From: Amycolatopsis sp. CA-126428
GTDB lineage: Bacteria; Actinomycetota; Actinomycetes; Mycobacteriales; Pseudonocardiaceae
Assembly (NCBI RefSeq): GCF_002904335.1
Contig: NZ_PPHF01000129.1
Span: forward strand, 158,347-222,346
DNA: 64,000 nt
Direction of reading: 5' to 3'
Both the position numbers and the translations under genes were made by a program. The notes under the pieces were generated by a model. That model made no database searches. It was not told the origin of the DNA and worked only from the letters and a program-made list of their open reading frames with translations. Below, one piece after another: positions 42,848 to 51,875 of this stretch (the stretch's first letter is position 1; every line of letters begins with the position of its first letter).

Positions 42848-43792
42848 TCAGGTAGTCGATCTTCCAGGTGCGTGAAGGGTCCGGCGGACGGCGGCGCGGA
42901 GCCAATTGTGGGCTCCGTCGGCGGACTGGCGAGGATGCCAGGCCATGCCGATGGTCAGTGGTGGCAGAGGCAGGGGGATGTCGAGGAGGTGCAGGCCGAG
43001 GGCGGTGGCGTCGGCGGTCAGGGGTGAGGCGGGCGCGTCGGAGAGTGCCGCGGGGACCAGGCAGACGAGGTCGCTGCGGGCGGCAAGGGCCATCGCGGCC
43101 AGATGGCTGGGCAGGACCACGGCGACCCGCCGGCGAAGGTCGTGCTCGGCCAGGGCGGTGTCGAGGGGACCGGTGAACCGGCCGCGGCGGCTGACCGCGA
43201 CGTGGTCGGCGGCAGCGAGCCGGGCGGGGGTCAGGGGTTGCTCGGTCAGGGGGTGACCGGGTCGGACGGCCGCCACCATCCGCAGGGTGAGCAGGTTTTC
43301 GACCTGGGTTTCGGGATCGACGTGGTCGATAGCGCCGATCTCCAGGTCGATCCGGCCGTCCCGGAGGGCCGAACCGGCCTCGAACTCCTCGGTCCGGAAC
43401 CGCAAGGAGACCCCCGGCGCCTCTCGCCGGGTCAGTTGCAGCAGGCCGGCGGCCAGCGCCGCCCCGACCAGGTCGGCGGCCTGGAGGGTGAAGGTGCTGT
43501 GCAGGGTGGCGGGATCGACGACGGCGCCGGATGTGAGCAGTGCCGCCAGGCTGCGCACCACGGCAGCGGCCTCGTCGCGCAGGGCGTGGGCGCGTGGTGT
43601 GGGGACCATGGTCTGCCCGGCCCGGACCAGGAGGGGGTCTTGGAGGATGCGGCGCAGGCGGGCGAGGGTGCGGCTCATGGCTGCCGGGGAGGTGTGCAGG
43701 CGGGCGGCGGCGCGCGTGACGCTCTGCTCGGTCAGCAGGGCGTCGAGTGCGACGGCGAGGTTGGCATCGATGACCGGGTCAGTGCTGCTCAC
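42848..43792 (-). CDS. LysR-family transcriptional regulator
   Basis: 314 residues. N-terminal helix-turn-helix LTEQSVTRAAARLHTSPAAMSRTLARLR followed by a typical effector domain (shown pieces only; SVTRAAARLHTSPAAMSR). It is divergent from an NmrA-like reductase gene, 112 bases away, the usual layout for LysR regulators and their targets. GTG start. Confidence 0.92.
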   Translation of the reverse strand: MSSTDPVIDANLAVALDALLTEQSVTRAAARLHTSPAAMSRTLARLRRILQDPLLVRAGQTMVPTPRAHALRDEAAAVVRSLAALLTSGAVVDPATLHSTFTLQAADLVGAALAAGLLQLTRREAPGVSLRFRTEEFEAGSALRDGRIDLEIGAIDHVDPETQVENLLTLRMVAAVRPGHPLTEQPLTPARLAAADHVAVSRRGRFTGPLDTALAEHDLRRRVAVVLPSHLAAMALAARSDLVCLVPAALSDAPASPLTADATALGLHLLDIPLPLPPLTIGMAWHPRQSADGAHNWLRAAVRRTLHAPGRSTT

Positions 43793-43799
43793 CAGCGTA

Positions 43800-43820
43800 A
43801 TTCCATTTCAGACAATGAAT
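43800..43820. promoter_or_regulatory. candidate LysR operator
   Basis: Imperfect inverted repeat ATTCCATT-N6-AATGAAT in the divergent gap, eight bases upstream of the LysR start. Spacing fits a LysR-type box. Not verified. Confidence 0.45.
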
Positions 43821-43904
43821 GCTTGCCGAAGTTCCCATTGTGGCATGGGTGTGCTTCTCAGCAGCATCGGAAGCGTACCGACCGGCACGACCTGCGAGGT
43901 TTTC

Positions 43905-44798
43905 ATGATCGTCATCACTGCTCCCACCGGAAACATCGGCCGTCACCTGCTGTCCCTGCTGCTGGATGCCGCCTCCACCCACGGCGAGGAGCTGCGGGTG
44001 ATCGCCCGCGACCCGGCCCGGCTTCCGGACGCGGTGCGCGGACGCGTCGAGGTGATCACCGGCTCGCACGGCGACGCCGAGGTCGTCGACCGGGCCTTCG
44101 AGGGCGCGGACGCTGCCTTCTGGCTCGTGCCCCCGGACTCCTCCCTGAGCCCGGTGGACGCCTGGAGCGAGTTCACTCGCCCCGCCGCCGAGGCCCTCGC
44201 CGCCCACGGCGTCGGGCACGTCGTCGGCGTCTCCGCGCTCGGCCGCGGCACGCCGGTCGCCGACCGGGCCGGGCTCGTCACCGCGTCCCTCGCCATGGAC
44301 GACCTCATCGCGAAAACCGGCGTCGCCTACCGGGCTCTTGCCAACCCGTCCTTCTTCGAGAACCTCCTGGAGGAGGCCGGCTCGATCCGCGAGAAGGGCG
44401 TGTTCACCGACGTCGTCGACGCCGATCGCAAGGCCCCCCTGGTTGCCGTCGCCGACATCGCCGCCGTCGCCGCCCGCCTGTTGCTGGACCGCTCCTGGAC
44501 CGGCGTCGGCGACGTCCCGGTTCTCGGACCCCGGGACCTGTCCCCCGGCGACCTGGCTCGCATCATGACCGAGCAGCTGGGCCGCCCCGTCCGCTACGAG
44601 CGCCAGCCGGTCGAGGAGCTGCGCGCCACTCTCGTCGGCTACGGCCTCAACGAAACGTTCGTCCAAGGCATCATCGACATGAAGCAGGCCAAGGACAACG
44701 GCCTCGACGCCGGCGTCACCCGTACCGCGGACACCGCCTCTCCCACGACCTTCGAGCAGTGGTGCGCCGACACCCTCAAGCCCGTCGTCCTGTCCTGA
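43905..44798 (+). CDS. NmrA-like NAD(P)-binding oxidoreductase
   Basis: 297 residues. Begins MIVITAPTGNIGRHLLSLLL, the NAD(P) motif of atypical short-chain dehydrogenases (NmrA/QOR2/azoreductase-like), then GADAAFWLVPPDS and NPSFFENLLEEA. Divergent from LysR and followed after 80 bases by a darcynin-type gene. Substrate unknown; related proteins reduce quinones or act as redox sensors. ATG with GAGGT in front. Confidence 0.88.
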   Translation: MIVITAPTGNIGRHLLSLLLDAASTHGEELRVIARDPARLPDAVRGRVEVITGSHGDAEVVDRAFEGADAAFWLVPPDSSLSPVDAWSEFTRPAAEALAAHGVGHVVGVSALGRGTPVADRAGLVTASLAMDDLIAKTGVAYRALANPSFFENLLEEAGSIREKGVFTDVVDADRKAPLVAVADIAAVAARLLLDRSWTGVGDVPVLGPRDLSPGDLARIMTEQLGRPVRYERQPVEELRATLVGYGLNETFVQGIIDMKQAKDNGLDAGVTRTADTASPTTFEQWCADTLKPVVLS

Positions 44799-44878
44799 CC
44801 GCACCGTCCGACGCATCACCGGCACCCGTCGTCGTGCCGCACACATCAAGACCACCTGCCACCGGGGAAGGACCCGCC

Positions 44879-45244
44879 ATGCCCACCGAAGAAGCCCAAG
44901 CAACGGTGACCGCTTTCATGCTCATCAAGACCACCCCTGAATGGCTTGCCATGACCGTCCAGGAACGGGCGGACGCCTTCACCACCCAGGTCGTCCCCGC
45001 GATCAAGGCCAAAACCACCGGCGTCCGGTCACGCTTCTACGACACCGAGTTCTACTCCACACGCGTCACCGACATCTGGGTCTGGGAAGCAGACGATCAC
45101 CACGCCTACCAGCTCCTCATCGACGCGCTGCGCGAGACTCCCTTCTGGGACCGCTACTTCGAGATCGTCGACCTGCTCGTCGGTACCGAGAACGGCTACG
45201 CCCGCACCTACGGTCTCGACCCCCTGGCGACCATCGTCACCTGA
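44879..45244 (+). CDS. darcynin-like protein
   Basis: 121 residues, a small alpha-beta barrel-type protein; TAFMLIKTTPEWLAM, FYDTEFYSTRVTDIWVWE and ALRETPFWDRYFEIVD fit the darcynin family, whose function is unknown. GGGGAAGGA precedes the ATG. Probably co-transcribed with the NmrA-like gene. Confidence 0.82.
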   Translation: MPTEEAQATVTAFMLIKTTPEWLAMTVQERADAFTTQVVPAIKAKTTGVRSRFYDTEFYSTRVTDIWVWEADDHHAYQLLIDALRETPFWDRYFEIVDLLVGTENGYARTYGLDPLATIVT

Positions 45245-45404
45245 TACGCCGGCCCGCCTCCGCGTGACCGGGCCAGTGTACGGTCCTCTGCCGCGAGTGC
45301 TTCCACCTCCTGCCCTGCCCTGCCGGGCGGCGCGGCGCGCCGTTGTGGATCGTGCTGAGCGGGTCTGACCACGTGGTCAATCCGACTGACCTCGACCTGC
45401 CCGG

Positions 45405-45500
45405 CAACTGGGGGCCGATGGGGAGCCGGCGACGAACTCGGCACACTCAACCTCGTCGACGACGACGTGCGCGCGAAGGCCGCCGCGGAGGTGCGTGCGC
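45405..45500 (+). pseudogene. cyclase (kynurenine formamidase-like) N-terminal fragment, frameshifted
   Basis: GNWG in one frame continues as RWGAGDELGTLNLVDDDV and RAKAAAEV in the next, a one-base insertion in a run of G's. This is the N-terminal signature of the actinobacterial cyclase family; the rest of the gene is missing. The opposite strand carries another fragment. Confidence 0.6.
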
Positions 45501-45504
45501 GGCC

Positions 45505-45845
45505 CCAGGCCCGGATCTGGTCGGCCAGCCGCTCGGCCAGCTCGGCACCGGCGCGGCCGTGATCGATGGCGCCCAGCTCCGACTGCCGTTCGCCATCATC
45601 GTCGAAACGGCGGAAGGTGAAGCAGGCCGGCGAGTCGCCCTCAACCAGCGCGGGACTGCGGGACGGGATGGCGGGCGTGGCCAGCCCGGAGTCGACGGCG
45701 GCCCGGTCGACGGCGACGCGGCAAGGACCCGGCTCAGCGCCGGTGCTGCCGACGGTCACACCGGACCACACTGACGTCTTCGGCCGGGTGAGCACGCCGC
45801 TCAACGCGTCGAGCGTGATCGCCGCTGCCGACTTGTTCGATCGGG
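45505..45845 (-). pseudogene. PIMT-like methyltransferase C-terminal fragment
   Basis: About 110 residues with SVWSGVTVGS, SGLATPAIPSRSPALVEGD, ELGAIDHGRAGAELAERL and DQIRAWG resemble the C-terminal part of protein-L-isoaspartate-methyltransferase-like enzymes that accompany FxLD lanthipeptides and some graspetides. The catalytic N-terminal domain is absent and the end runs into unrelated sequence. Assignment is from memory of motifs. Confidence 0.5.
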
Positions 45846-45954
45846 GGAACGTGGGTTGGGGCAAACGCCACCGAAGCGGCGGAGGGGCGCTGCGGCTGTC
45901 CCGTGGCAGCCCGCGATCGACTTGCCCGCGCGGTCGCCGGAGCAGGCGGTCTCG

Positions 45955-47208
45955 CTATTGCCGTCGGGGGGCCGCGTTCTCGCAGTCGTCCACCGAGATG
46001 ATGCCTGCCTCGACTGGCGCGGATTTTCCGTACTGTGCTCCCGTGATGACGAAGACCAGGCCACGCTTTCGAGGGCTGCGGAGACCGTCGAGGGGAATGG
46101 TGAACCGGCTGTACCCGGCCGGCATGGGCGAGGACATTCGCGTCCACTTCCCGGCGTTGCCGAGGTCGCGGTTGACGAAGAAGTCCTGATTGTCGTTGTC
46201 CGTGACGATGAGCGTTCCGTTCGGCCCGCCCGAGTCCGTCCACGACACCACGGGCGCTCCGTTCGGCGCATCGCCATTCTGGTCGAGGAGCGGGGTGTCC
46301 CCGGAGAACCGGAACGACTCCGGGTCCTTCGCGATCCGGTAGTGCACGTGGTAGGTGTAATTGTTTTGATCGGGGTTGTCAGGGTCGTCGGGCGCCCCGA
46401 ATTCGTAGGTCATGATCCACAGGCCCCTGTTCAGCCTGGCCACGGTGGTCATGCCCGGTCGTTCGGGGTACGTCGTTCCGGTCGCATCGTCTACCACGGG
46501 ACCCCACGTGCGCAGGTCCGTGCTGGTCTGGTGGGCGAGCTTCTGACCGAAGTGCGGGTCCCGTTGGTCGGAGTAGTAGCAGATCAGCCTGTTGTTGTGC
46601 AGCAGCAGGAACGGCTCCCACACCGGCGTCGCGCCGTTCGTCGTGTCGGGCGGTCCGCCCCGGGCGACCGTGCTCAGGAACCGCCAGGTGAGGCCGCCAT
46701 CCGTGCTGGCATGAAGCTGGATGTTGGTGCTGGTGAAGCTGTCCAGCCAGTTGCAGGCGAAGAGCAGTGCGCCCTGGGGCAAGCCCGCGAACGCCCGGGG
46801 CAGTTCGTACAGGAACGGATGAAGGGAGAATCCGGTGGCCTCATCGGCGTTGGGCACACTGCCCTGCTTCTCCCAGGTGCGGCCATCGTCGTCGCTCCGG
46901 TAGAGCGGAAAACCCGGACCGCTTCCCCCTTGAAACGTCGCGAGCAGCGTCCGCGACATCCCGGCAGGCCGCCCGGCGGTAAGACGCACGGCCCGGGCGT
47001 AGGACGCCCGTCCTCCGGGGTTCGCCACGACAACGGGCCCGAACGGAGTTTCTCCATGCGGCTTGCCCGTGTCGGCGAACGCCGGCCCAGCCAGTCCCAA
47101 CGTCGCCCCAGCAGCAACACCTGCGCCGGCGCCGAGGAAAGTCCGACGAGAGAACTGCGAACGGCCGGCGGTCGGCTCATCTGCGTGTGATGCGTGGCGA
47201 TCCGGCAC
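45955..47208 (-). CDS. secreted sialidase/BNR-repeat-like protein with Tat signal
   Basis: 417 residues. Tat signal RSQFSRRTFLGAGAGVAAG, then a six-bladed propeller with Asp-box motifs (YRSDDDGRTWEKQG, HASTDGGLTWRFL). Length and spacing fit GH33/exo-alpha-sialidase-like or other BNR propellers. Exported folded, probably acting on extracellular glycans; the substrate is not known. The GTG at 47208 is chosen because GAGGAG lies just upstream. Confidence 0.87.
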   Translation of the reverse strand: MPDRHASHADEPTAGRSQFSRRTFLGAGAGVAAGATLGLAGPAFADTGKPHGETPFGPVVVANPGGRASYARAVRLTAGRPAGMSRTLLATFQGGSGPGFPLYRSDDDGRTWEKQGSVPNADEATGFSLHPFLYELPRAFAGLPQGALLFACNWLDSFTSTNIQLHASTDGGLTWRFLSTVARGGPPDTTNGATPVWEPFLLLHNNRLICYYSDQRDPHFGQKLAHQTSTDLRTWGPVVDDATGTTYPERPGMTTVARLNRGLWIMTYEFGAPDDPDNPDQNNYTYHVHYRIAKDPESFRFSGDTPLLDQNGDAPNGAPVVSWTDSGGPNGTLIVTDNDNQDFFVNRDLGNAGKWTRMSSPMPAGYSRFTIPLDGLRSPRKRGLVFVITGAQYGKSAPVEAGIISVDDCENAAPRRQ

Positions 47209-47439
47209 GATTGCCTCCTCAGTGACGCCCCCGCCCACCATGCACGCCCGTGTGCATGGCTTCGTTTTGGGGAGAAGATGCGGGTTCGGCAGCGCCTCGG
47301 TGGACCACTTCGTCTAGACAGCGAACTAAACTCGCCGGCCTGGCCACTGTCAAGGACAGGGAACCGTATCTACGGCGCGTATGGCCGAATTCAGGATATG
47401 TAATTTACTTGAGACGAACGAGCCGGGCTTCGTTCCTGC

Positions 47440-47563
47440 GCGGCCGCCAAGCGTCCGGCGGCACAACCTGAGCCTGGTGCTGCGATACCTCGGCAACCGA
47501 GGGCCGCCCAAGTCACGGCGGCGACCGGGCTCACCGAAGCGACGGTGTCGAGCCTCGTAACCC
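47440..47563 (+). pseudogene. ROK-family regulator N-terminal fragment, frameshifted
   Basis: SVRRHNLSLVLRYLGNRGPP in one frame continues as TAATGLTEATVSSLV in the next: the winged-helix start of ROK repressors, broken by a frameshift and cut off soon after. The surrounding 47209-47844 otherwise holds only the sialidase promoter region and no recognisable gene. Confidence 0.65.
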
Positions 47564-47844
47564 CACAGGCGCACTACCGGACACAGTTCGTCCGCCGCAT
47601 GCGTCGGGTGGCAGTCAGCCAAAACGACTCCCGCCACCCGTCGGCGCGGTGATCACTCTGGCAAGCTGCCGGTCGGCGCCTGCGCCACGACGGGTCATCG
47701 GTTTCCTGAAGCTCGGACCACGTCGGTGTCCCCAACGAGGAACGAGGGACGCTCGGCACCTGGGTCCAGCGGATGACCGCGTCGTGGGCGGGTGACCGAG
47801 CGATGTCTTCGGCCGGATCGTCGCCGCCCCGGCCTGAACTCCGC

Positions 47845-49020
47845 TCAGGTGTACCAGGTCGGCGTGGGGTATTCGCCGAGCAGGGCGTACACGCCCACCT
47901 CGCGGCGCTTGTACGGCAGCGGGTCGTGCAGCGAGTGGGTCCGCAGGTTGCGCCAGAACCGGTCGAGGCCGTACTTCGACGCGCTCGCCCGCGCCCCGGT
48001 CAGCTCGAAGATCTTCGTGCCGATTTCCAGGCCGGTGTCCACCGTGCGCTGCTTGGCCGCGGCGATCAGCACCGCCACCTCGCCGCGCGCTTCGGGTGTC
48101 AACTCCTCCCGCGGGGCGTGCAGCACGCGGGAGATCGCCGCACCGGCCTTGTCCACCAGGGCCTCGACCGCCCACAGCTTGGCCTGCAGGTCGCCGTAGC
48201 CGTCGAGGATGTACCACTCCTCCGAGGCCGCCTGCTTGTCGTCGCCGCCGTAGGGCCAAGCCCGGGTCCGGTCCTGCGTGTAGGCGAGCGCCGTCTTCAG
48301 CGCGCCCTGGGCGATGCCGAGGTAGAAGTTCGCGAAGACGAGCTGGATCGCCGGGACGTTGAGGGTGTTATACACCAGCGGCTGGAACTTGCGGTCGACG
48401 TAGCCGGCGGCCGACTCCCACGGCACCCGGACGTTCTCGATCGTCACGCTGCCGGATTCGGTGAGCCGCTGGCCGATGTTGTCCCAGTCGTCGTGGAAGG
48501 TGATGCCCTCCTGCTTCGACGGGACGATCGCGAAGATGTGGTCCTCGGTTCCTTCGCGGACGCCTTCGAGCACGGTCAGGTCCGAGACCTTGCCGCCGGT
48601 GGAGAACGACTTGTGCCCGTTGTAGACGATGAAGTCGCCGTCCTCGGTGATCGTCAGGTCGGAATCGCGCGGGTTCACCGCGCCGCCGAAGAACAAGTTG
48701 TCCTTCGTGTACAGCTCTTCGACCGCGGTCACCTGGGCGTCCGTGGCCACCAGGCGCGCGGCCCAGGCCCACAGGTAGTGGTAGCCCAGCAGCTGCCCGA
48801 TCGAGCCGTCGGCCTCGGCGATCTCGCGGATCACCCGGTACGCGGTTTCCCAGGTCTGTCCGCCGCCACCGTGCTCGGCCGGGCCGAGGAGGGTCACCAG
48901 GCCGGCGTCCTTCAGCAACCGGACTTCCTGGTACGGAGTTTCGCCGCGATGGTCGCGTCCGACGGCGTCGACGGCGAGTTTGGCGGCGACCTCGCGGGCG
49001 CGTTCGATCCAGTCGGTCAT
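47845..49020 (-). CDS. acyl-CoA dehydrogenase-fold flavin monooxygenase (SfnC/DszC-like)
   Basis: 391 residues. The fold is shown by GPAEHGGGGQTWETAYRVI, NGHKSFSTGG, and IFELTGARASASKYGLDRFWRN (shown as ELTGARASASKYGLDRF). These enzymes use reduced flavin and O2 to oxidise sulfur compounds such as dibenzothiophene or alkyl sulfides. Its ATGA overlap with the SfnG-like gene supports an organosulfur role. Needs a reductase encoded elsewhere. Confidence 0.9.
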   Translation of the reverse strand: MTDWIERAREVAAKLAVDAVGRDHRGETPYQEVRLLKDAGLVTLLGPAEHGGGGQTWETAYRVIREIAEADGSIGQLLGYHYLWAWAARLVATDAQVTAVEELYTKDNLFFGGAVNPRDSDLTITEDGDFIVYNGHKSFSTGGKVSDLTVLEGVREGTEDHIFAIVPSKQEGITFHDDWDNIGQRLTESGSVTIENVRVPWESAAGYVDRKFQPLVYNTLNVPAIQLVFANFYLGIAQGALKTALAYTQDRTRAWPYGGDDKQAASEEWYILDGYGDLQAKLWAVEALVDKAGAAISRVLHAPREELTPEARGEVAVLIAAAKQRTVDTGLEIGTKIFELTGARASASKYGLDRFWRNLRTHSLHDPLPYKRREVGVYALLGEYPTPTWYT

Positions 49021-50147
49021 GCTCGGCTCCTCACGGGTTCGGGTGTTGCGGCGCTGTGGTCGAGGTCTTTTTCCAGCTCCCGGATGATCGGGAGCACGTG
49101 CTTGCCGAAGTACTCCACGTCCTCCTGGAAGTGCAGGAAGCCGAGCAGCAGCAGGCTCGCGCCGCGGCGCTTGTATTCGATGGCGCGTTCGGCGATCTGT
49201 TCCGGGGTGCCGATGAGCCGGGTGCGGAAGCCGTCGTTGTACTGGACGAGGTCGGCGAACGCCGAATCCGCCCACATGCCCTTCTTGTCCGCGGTGGAGT
49301 TGCCGGCCTGCTGCACGGCGGAACGGAAGCCCTCGACGGCTTCCACATTGGCTTTGGCGACGATCTCGCGCAACACGTCCCGCGCTTCGGACTCGCTTTC
49401 GCGGGCGATCACGAACCCGTTCAGGCCGAATCGCACGGCGCGGTTGTTTTCGGCGGCGTAGCCGCGGACCTCGGCCACCTGCTCGCTGAAGCCATCGTAG
49501 TCCTTCCCGTTACTGAAGTACCAGTCCGACACGCGGCCGGCCAGCTTGCGCGCGGCGGTGGAGTTCCCGCCCTGGAAGACTTCCGGATGCGGACGGCCCT
49601 CTCCCGCGATCGGCTTGGGTTTGATGTCGAAATCGTGGATGCGGTAGAAGTCGCCGGAGAACTCGGCGTGGTCGTTGGTCCACAGTTCCTTGAGTACCCG
49701 GATGAACTCTTCGGACCGGCGGTAGCGCTCGTCGTGCTCCAGCCACGGTTCACCGAGTCCGGTGAACTCGTCCTTGAACCAGCCGCTGACGACGTTCACC
49801 GCGGCCCGGCCGCCGGAGAGGACGTCCGCGCTGGCGATGAACTTGGCCAGCACCCCGGGCTGCCACAACCCGGGGTGCACGGCCGCGATGACTTTCAGCC
49901 GCTGCGTCGCCAGCAGGAGGGCGAGGCTGAAGCCGGTCGATTCGTGTTGGTAGGCGGCACCGTAGCTGGCGGTGTAGCGCACCTGCGTGAGCGCGTATTC
50001 GAAACCGTTGTTCTCCGCGATGACCGCGAGATCCCGGTTGTATTCGTACCCCCAGTCGGTGCGCTGCTCGATGTCACTGGTGACGAGCCCGCCGCTGACG
50101 TTCGGCACCCAATAGGCGAATTTCAGAGGTTCGTGGAGCTGGGTCAT
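49017..50147 (-). CDS. sfnG: dimethylsulfone monooxygenase-like (SfnG)
   Basis: 376 residues, luciferase-like TIM barrel. LKFAYWVPNVSGGLV at the N-terminus, RYTASYGAAYQHES, AVNVVSGWFKDEF and PHPEVFQGGNSTAARK closely match SfnG, which converts dimethylsulfone to methanesulfinate with FMNH2 and O2. The product feeds sulfonate desulfonation. First gene of a two-gene unit with the DszC/SfnC-like gene; the ribosome site is weak. Confidence 0.9.
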   Translation of the reverse strand: MTQLHEPLKFAYWVPNVSGGLVTSDIEQRTDWGYEYNRDLAVIAENNGFEYALTQVRYTASYGAAYQHESTGFSLALLLATQRLKVIAAVHPGLWQPGVLAKFIASADVLSGGRAAVNVVSGWFKDEFTGLGEPWLEHDERYRRSEEFIRVLKELWTNDHAEFSGDFYRIHDFDIKPKPIAGEGRPHPEVFQGGNSTAARKLAGRVSDWYFSNGKDYDGFSEQVAEVRGYAAENNRAVRFGLNGFVIARESESEARDVLREIVAKANVEAVEGFRSAVQQAGNSTADKKGMWADSAFADLVQYNDGFRTRLIGTPEQIAERAIEYKRRGASLLLLGFLHFQEDVEYFGKHVLPIIRELEKDLDHSAATPEPVRSRA

Positions 50148-50312
50148 GATCGGCAGAGTGGGGTACCGCGCCGCGCACAGCAACGGCATCCAGAGAATGA
50201 GAACCCGGATTCCCAAGCACTGAACGAACCGGCGCTGCACTGTTACGACGGCGCGGCGAGGCCTACCGTCCTGTAGTCATGGGCTCCGATTCGAGCAAAG
50301 CCGCCCCATGGG

Positions 50313-51875
50313 TTACCTTTTCGCGGCACTCAGCACCGAACGCCCCGGAATCGCCGCCAGCAGCTCCTTCGTGTACTCCGACTCCGGTTGCTCCAGCACG
50401 TGGGCAGCCGGGCCCAGCTCCACCAGCTCCCCCGCGCGCATGACCCCGACGTGGTCCGCGAGCTGCCGGACCACCGCCAAGTCGTGCGAGATGAACAGGT
50501 ACGACAGACCCAACGAGGACTGCAGTTCGTCCAGCAGCCGCAGGATCTGGGCCTGTACCGAGACGTCCAGCGCCGACACCGGTTCGTCGCACACCACCAG
50601 ATCCGGCTTCAGCGCCAGGGCCCGCGCGATCGCCACTCGCTGCCGCTGGCCGCCCGACAGCTCCGCCGGCTTCCGGCGCGCCACCGACGACGGCAGTGCC
50701 ACCTGCTCCAGCAGCTCCGAAACGCGGGCCCGGCGGTCCGGCACCCCGAACGCCCGCAACGGTTCCGCGACCACGTCCTCGATGGAGAACCTCGGGTTCA
50801 GTGACGCATACGGGTTCTGGTACACGATCTGCATCCGCCGCCGCAACCGCCGGAGTTCGTCGCCACCGAGCGCGGTGATGTCCTGGCCGTCGAACCGCAC
50901 CGAACCCGCCGACGGCCGCTCCAGCCGCAGGACCATCCGCGCGGTCGTCGACTTGCCCGAGCCGGATTCACCGACCAGCGCCAGGGTCTGCCCGCGCGGG
51001 ATGTCGAACGAGACGCCGTCGACCGCGCGAATGCCGCCGTCGAACGTCTTCGCGAGGTCGCGCACCGAAACCAGCGGCTCCGCGGGCGGTGCGGCCGGAC
51101 GCAGGGCGCTCGACATGCTCGGCGCTGCCGCAAGCAGTTGCTGCGTGTACGGGTGGGTCGGAGCGCTGACGACCGACGTACCTTCCTCCACGACCGAACC
51201 TTGCGAGAGCACCACGATCCGCGACGCCCGGTCGGCCGCGACGCCGAGGTCGTGCGTGATCAGGAGGATCGCCGTGCCGGACTCGGCGGCCAGCGACGTG
51301 AGGTGGTCGAGGATGCGTCGCTGGACGGTGACGTCGAGGGCGCTGGTCGGCTCGTCGGCGATGATCAGCTTCGGTCGCCCGGCCAGCGCGGCCGCGATGA
51401 GCACGCGCTGGCGCAGGCCGCCCGACAGCTGGTGCGGGTACTGCCGTGCCCGCAGCTCCGGCTGCGGAACGCCCGCGCGTTCCAGCAGCTCGGTCGCCTG
51501 CACCGACGCCGAGCGCCGGTCCGCGAGGCCGTGGATCTTCAGCACCTCCGCGACCTGGTCGCCGATCCGGTGCACCGGGTTCAGCGACACCGCCGGGTCC
51601 TGCGGCACCAGCGCGATCTCGCGCCCGCGCACTCCCCGCCACTGCTTGTCCGAGAGCGCGAGCAGGTCGCGGCCGTCAAAGGTGATCGAACCGCCGTCGA
51701 CCCGGCCGCCGCGGGGTAGCAGACCGATCGCCGCGTGCGCGGTCGTCGACTTGCCCGAGCCCGATTCGCCGACGACCGCGACCACTTCACCGGCACCGAC
51801 GTCCAGACTGACGTCACGGACGGCAGGGACCGTCTTGTACGACACGGCCAGCTGGGAAATCCGCAGCAAGGTCAT
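50313..51875 (-). CDS. ABC importer ATPase, two ATP-binding domains fused (DppD-DppF type)
   Basis: 520 residues, two complete ATPase halves: VVGESGSGKSTTAHAAIGL / LSGGLRQRVLIAAAL / IIADEPTSALDV, and LVGESGSGKSTTARMVLRL / LSGGQRQRVAIARAL / VVCDEPVSALDV. Both carry the oligopeptide/nickel C-terminal region (HPYTQQLLAA). It powers the two permeases and binding protein encoded upstream. ATGA overlap with the DppC-like gene. Confidence 0.95.
   Translation of the reverse strand: MTLLRISQLAVSYKTVPAVRDVSLDVGAGEVVAVVGESGSGKSTTAHAAIGLLPRGGRVDGGSITFDGRDLLALSDKQWRGVRGREIALVPQDPAVSLNPVHRIGDQVAEVLKIHGLADRRSASVQATELLERAGVPQPELRARQYPHQLSGGLRQRVLIAAALAGRPKLIIADEPTSALDVTVQRRILDHLTSLAAESGTAILLITHDLGVAADRASRIVVLSQGSVVEEGTSVVSAPTHPYTQQLLAAAPSMSSALRPAAPPAEPLVSVRDLAKTFDGGIRAVDGVSFDIPRGQTLALVGESGSGKSTTARMVLRLERPSAGSVRFDGQDITALGGDELRRLRRRMQIVYQNPYASLNPRFSIEDVVAEPLRAFGVPDRRARVSELLEQVALPSSVARRKPAELSGGQRQRVAIARALALKPDLVVCDEPVSALDVSVQAQILRLLDELQSSLGLSYLFISHDLAVVRQLADHVGVMRAGELVELGPAAHVLEQPESEYTKELLAAIPGRSVLSAAKR

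Noticed and set aside
45208..45864. Complete 218-residue protein on the minus strand
   Set aside because: Only the central part resembles a known family; both ends are non-conserved, so it is treated as a fragment.
50148..50260. Possible short leader peptide upstream of sfnG
   Set aside because: A frame starting at a GTG runs through to the gene, but it lacks the Arg-Arg-His-Val-Asp-Leu type motif and Cys end expected of actinobacterial sulfur leader peptides.
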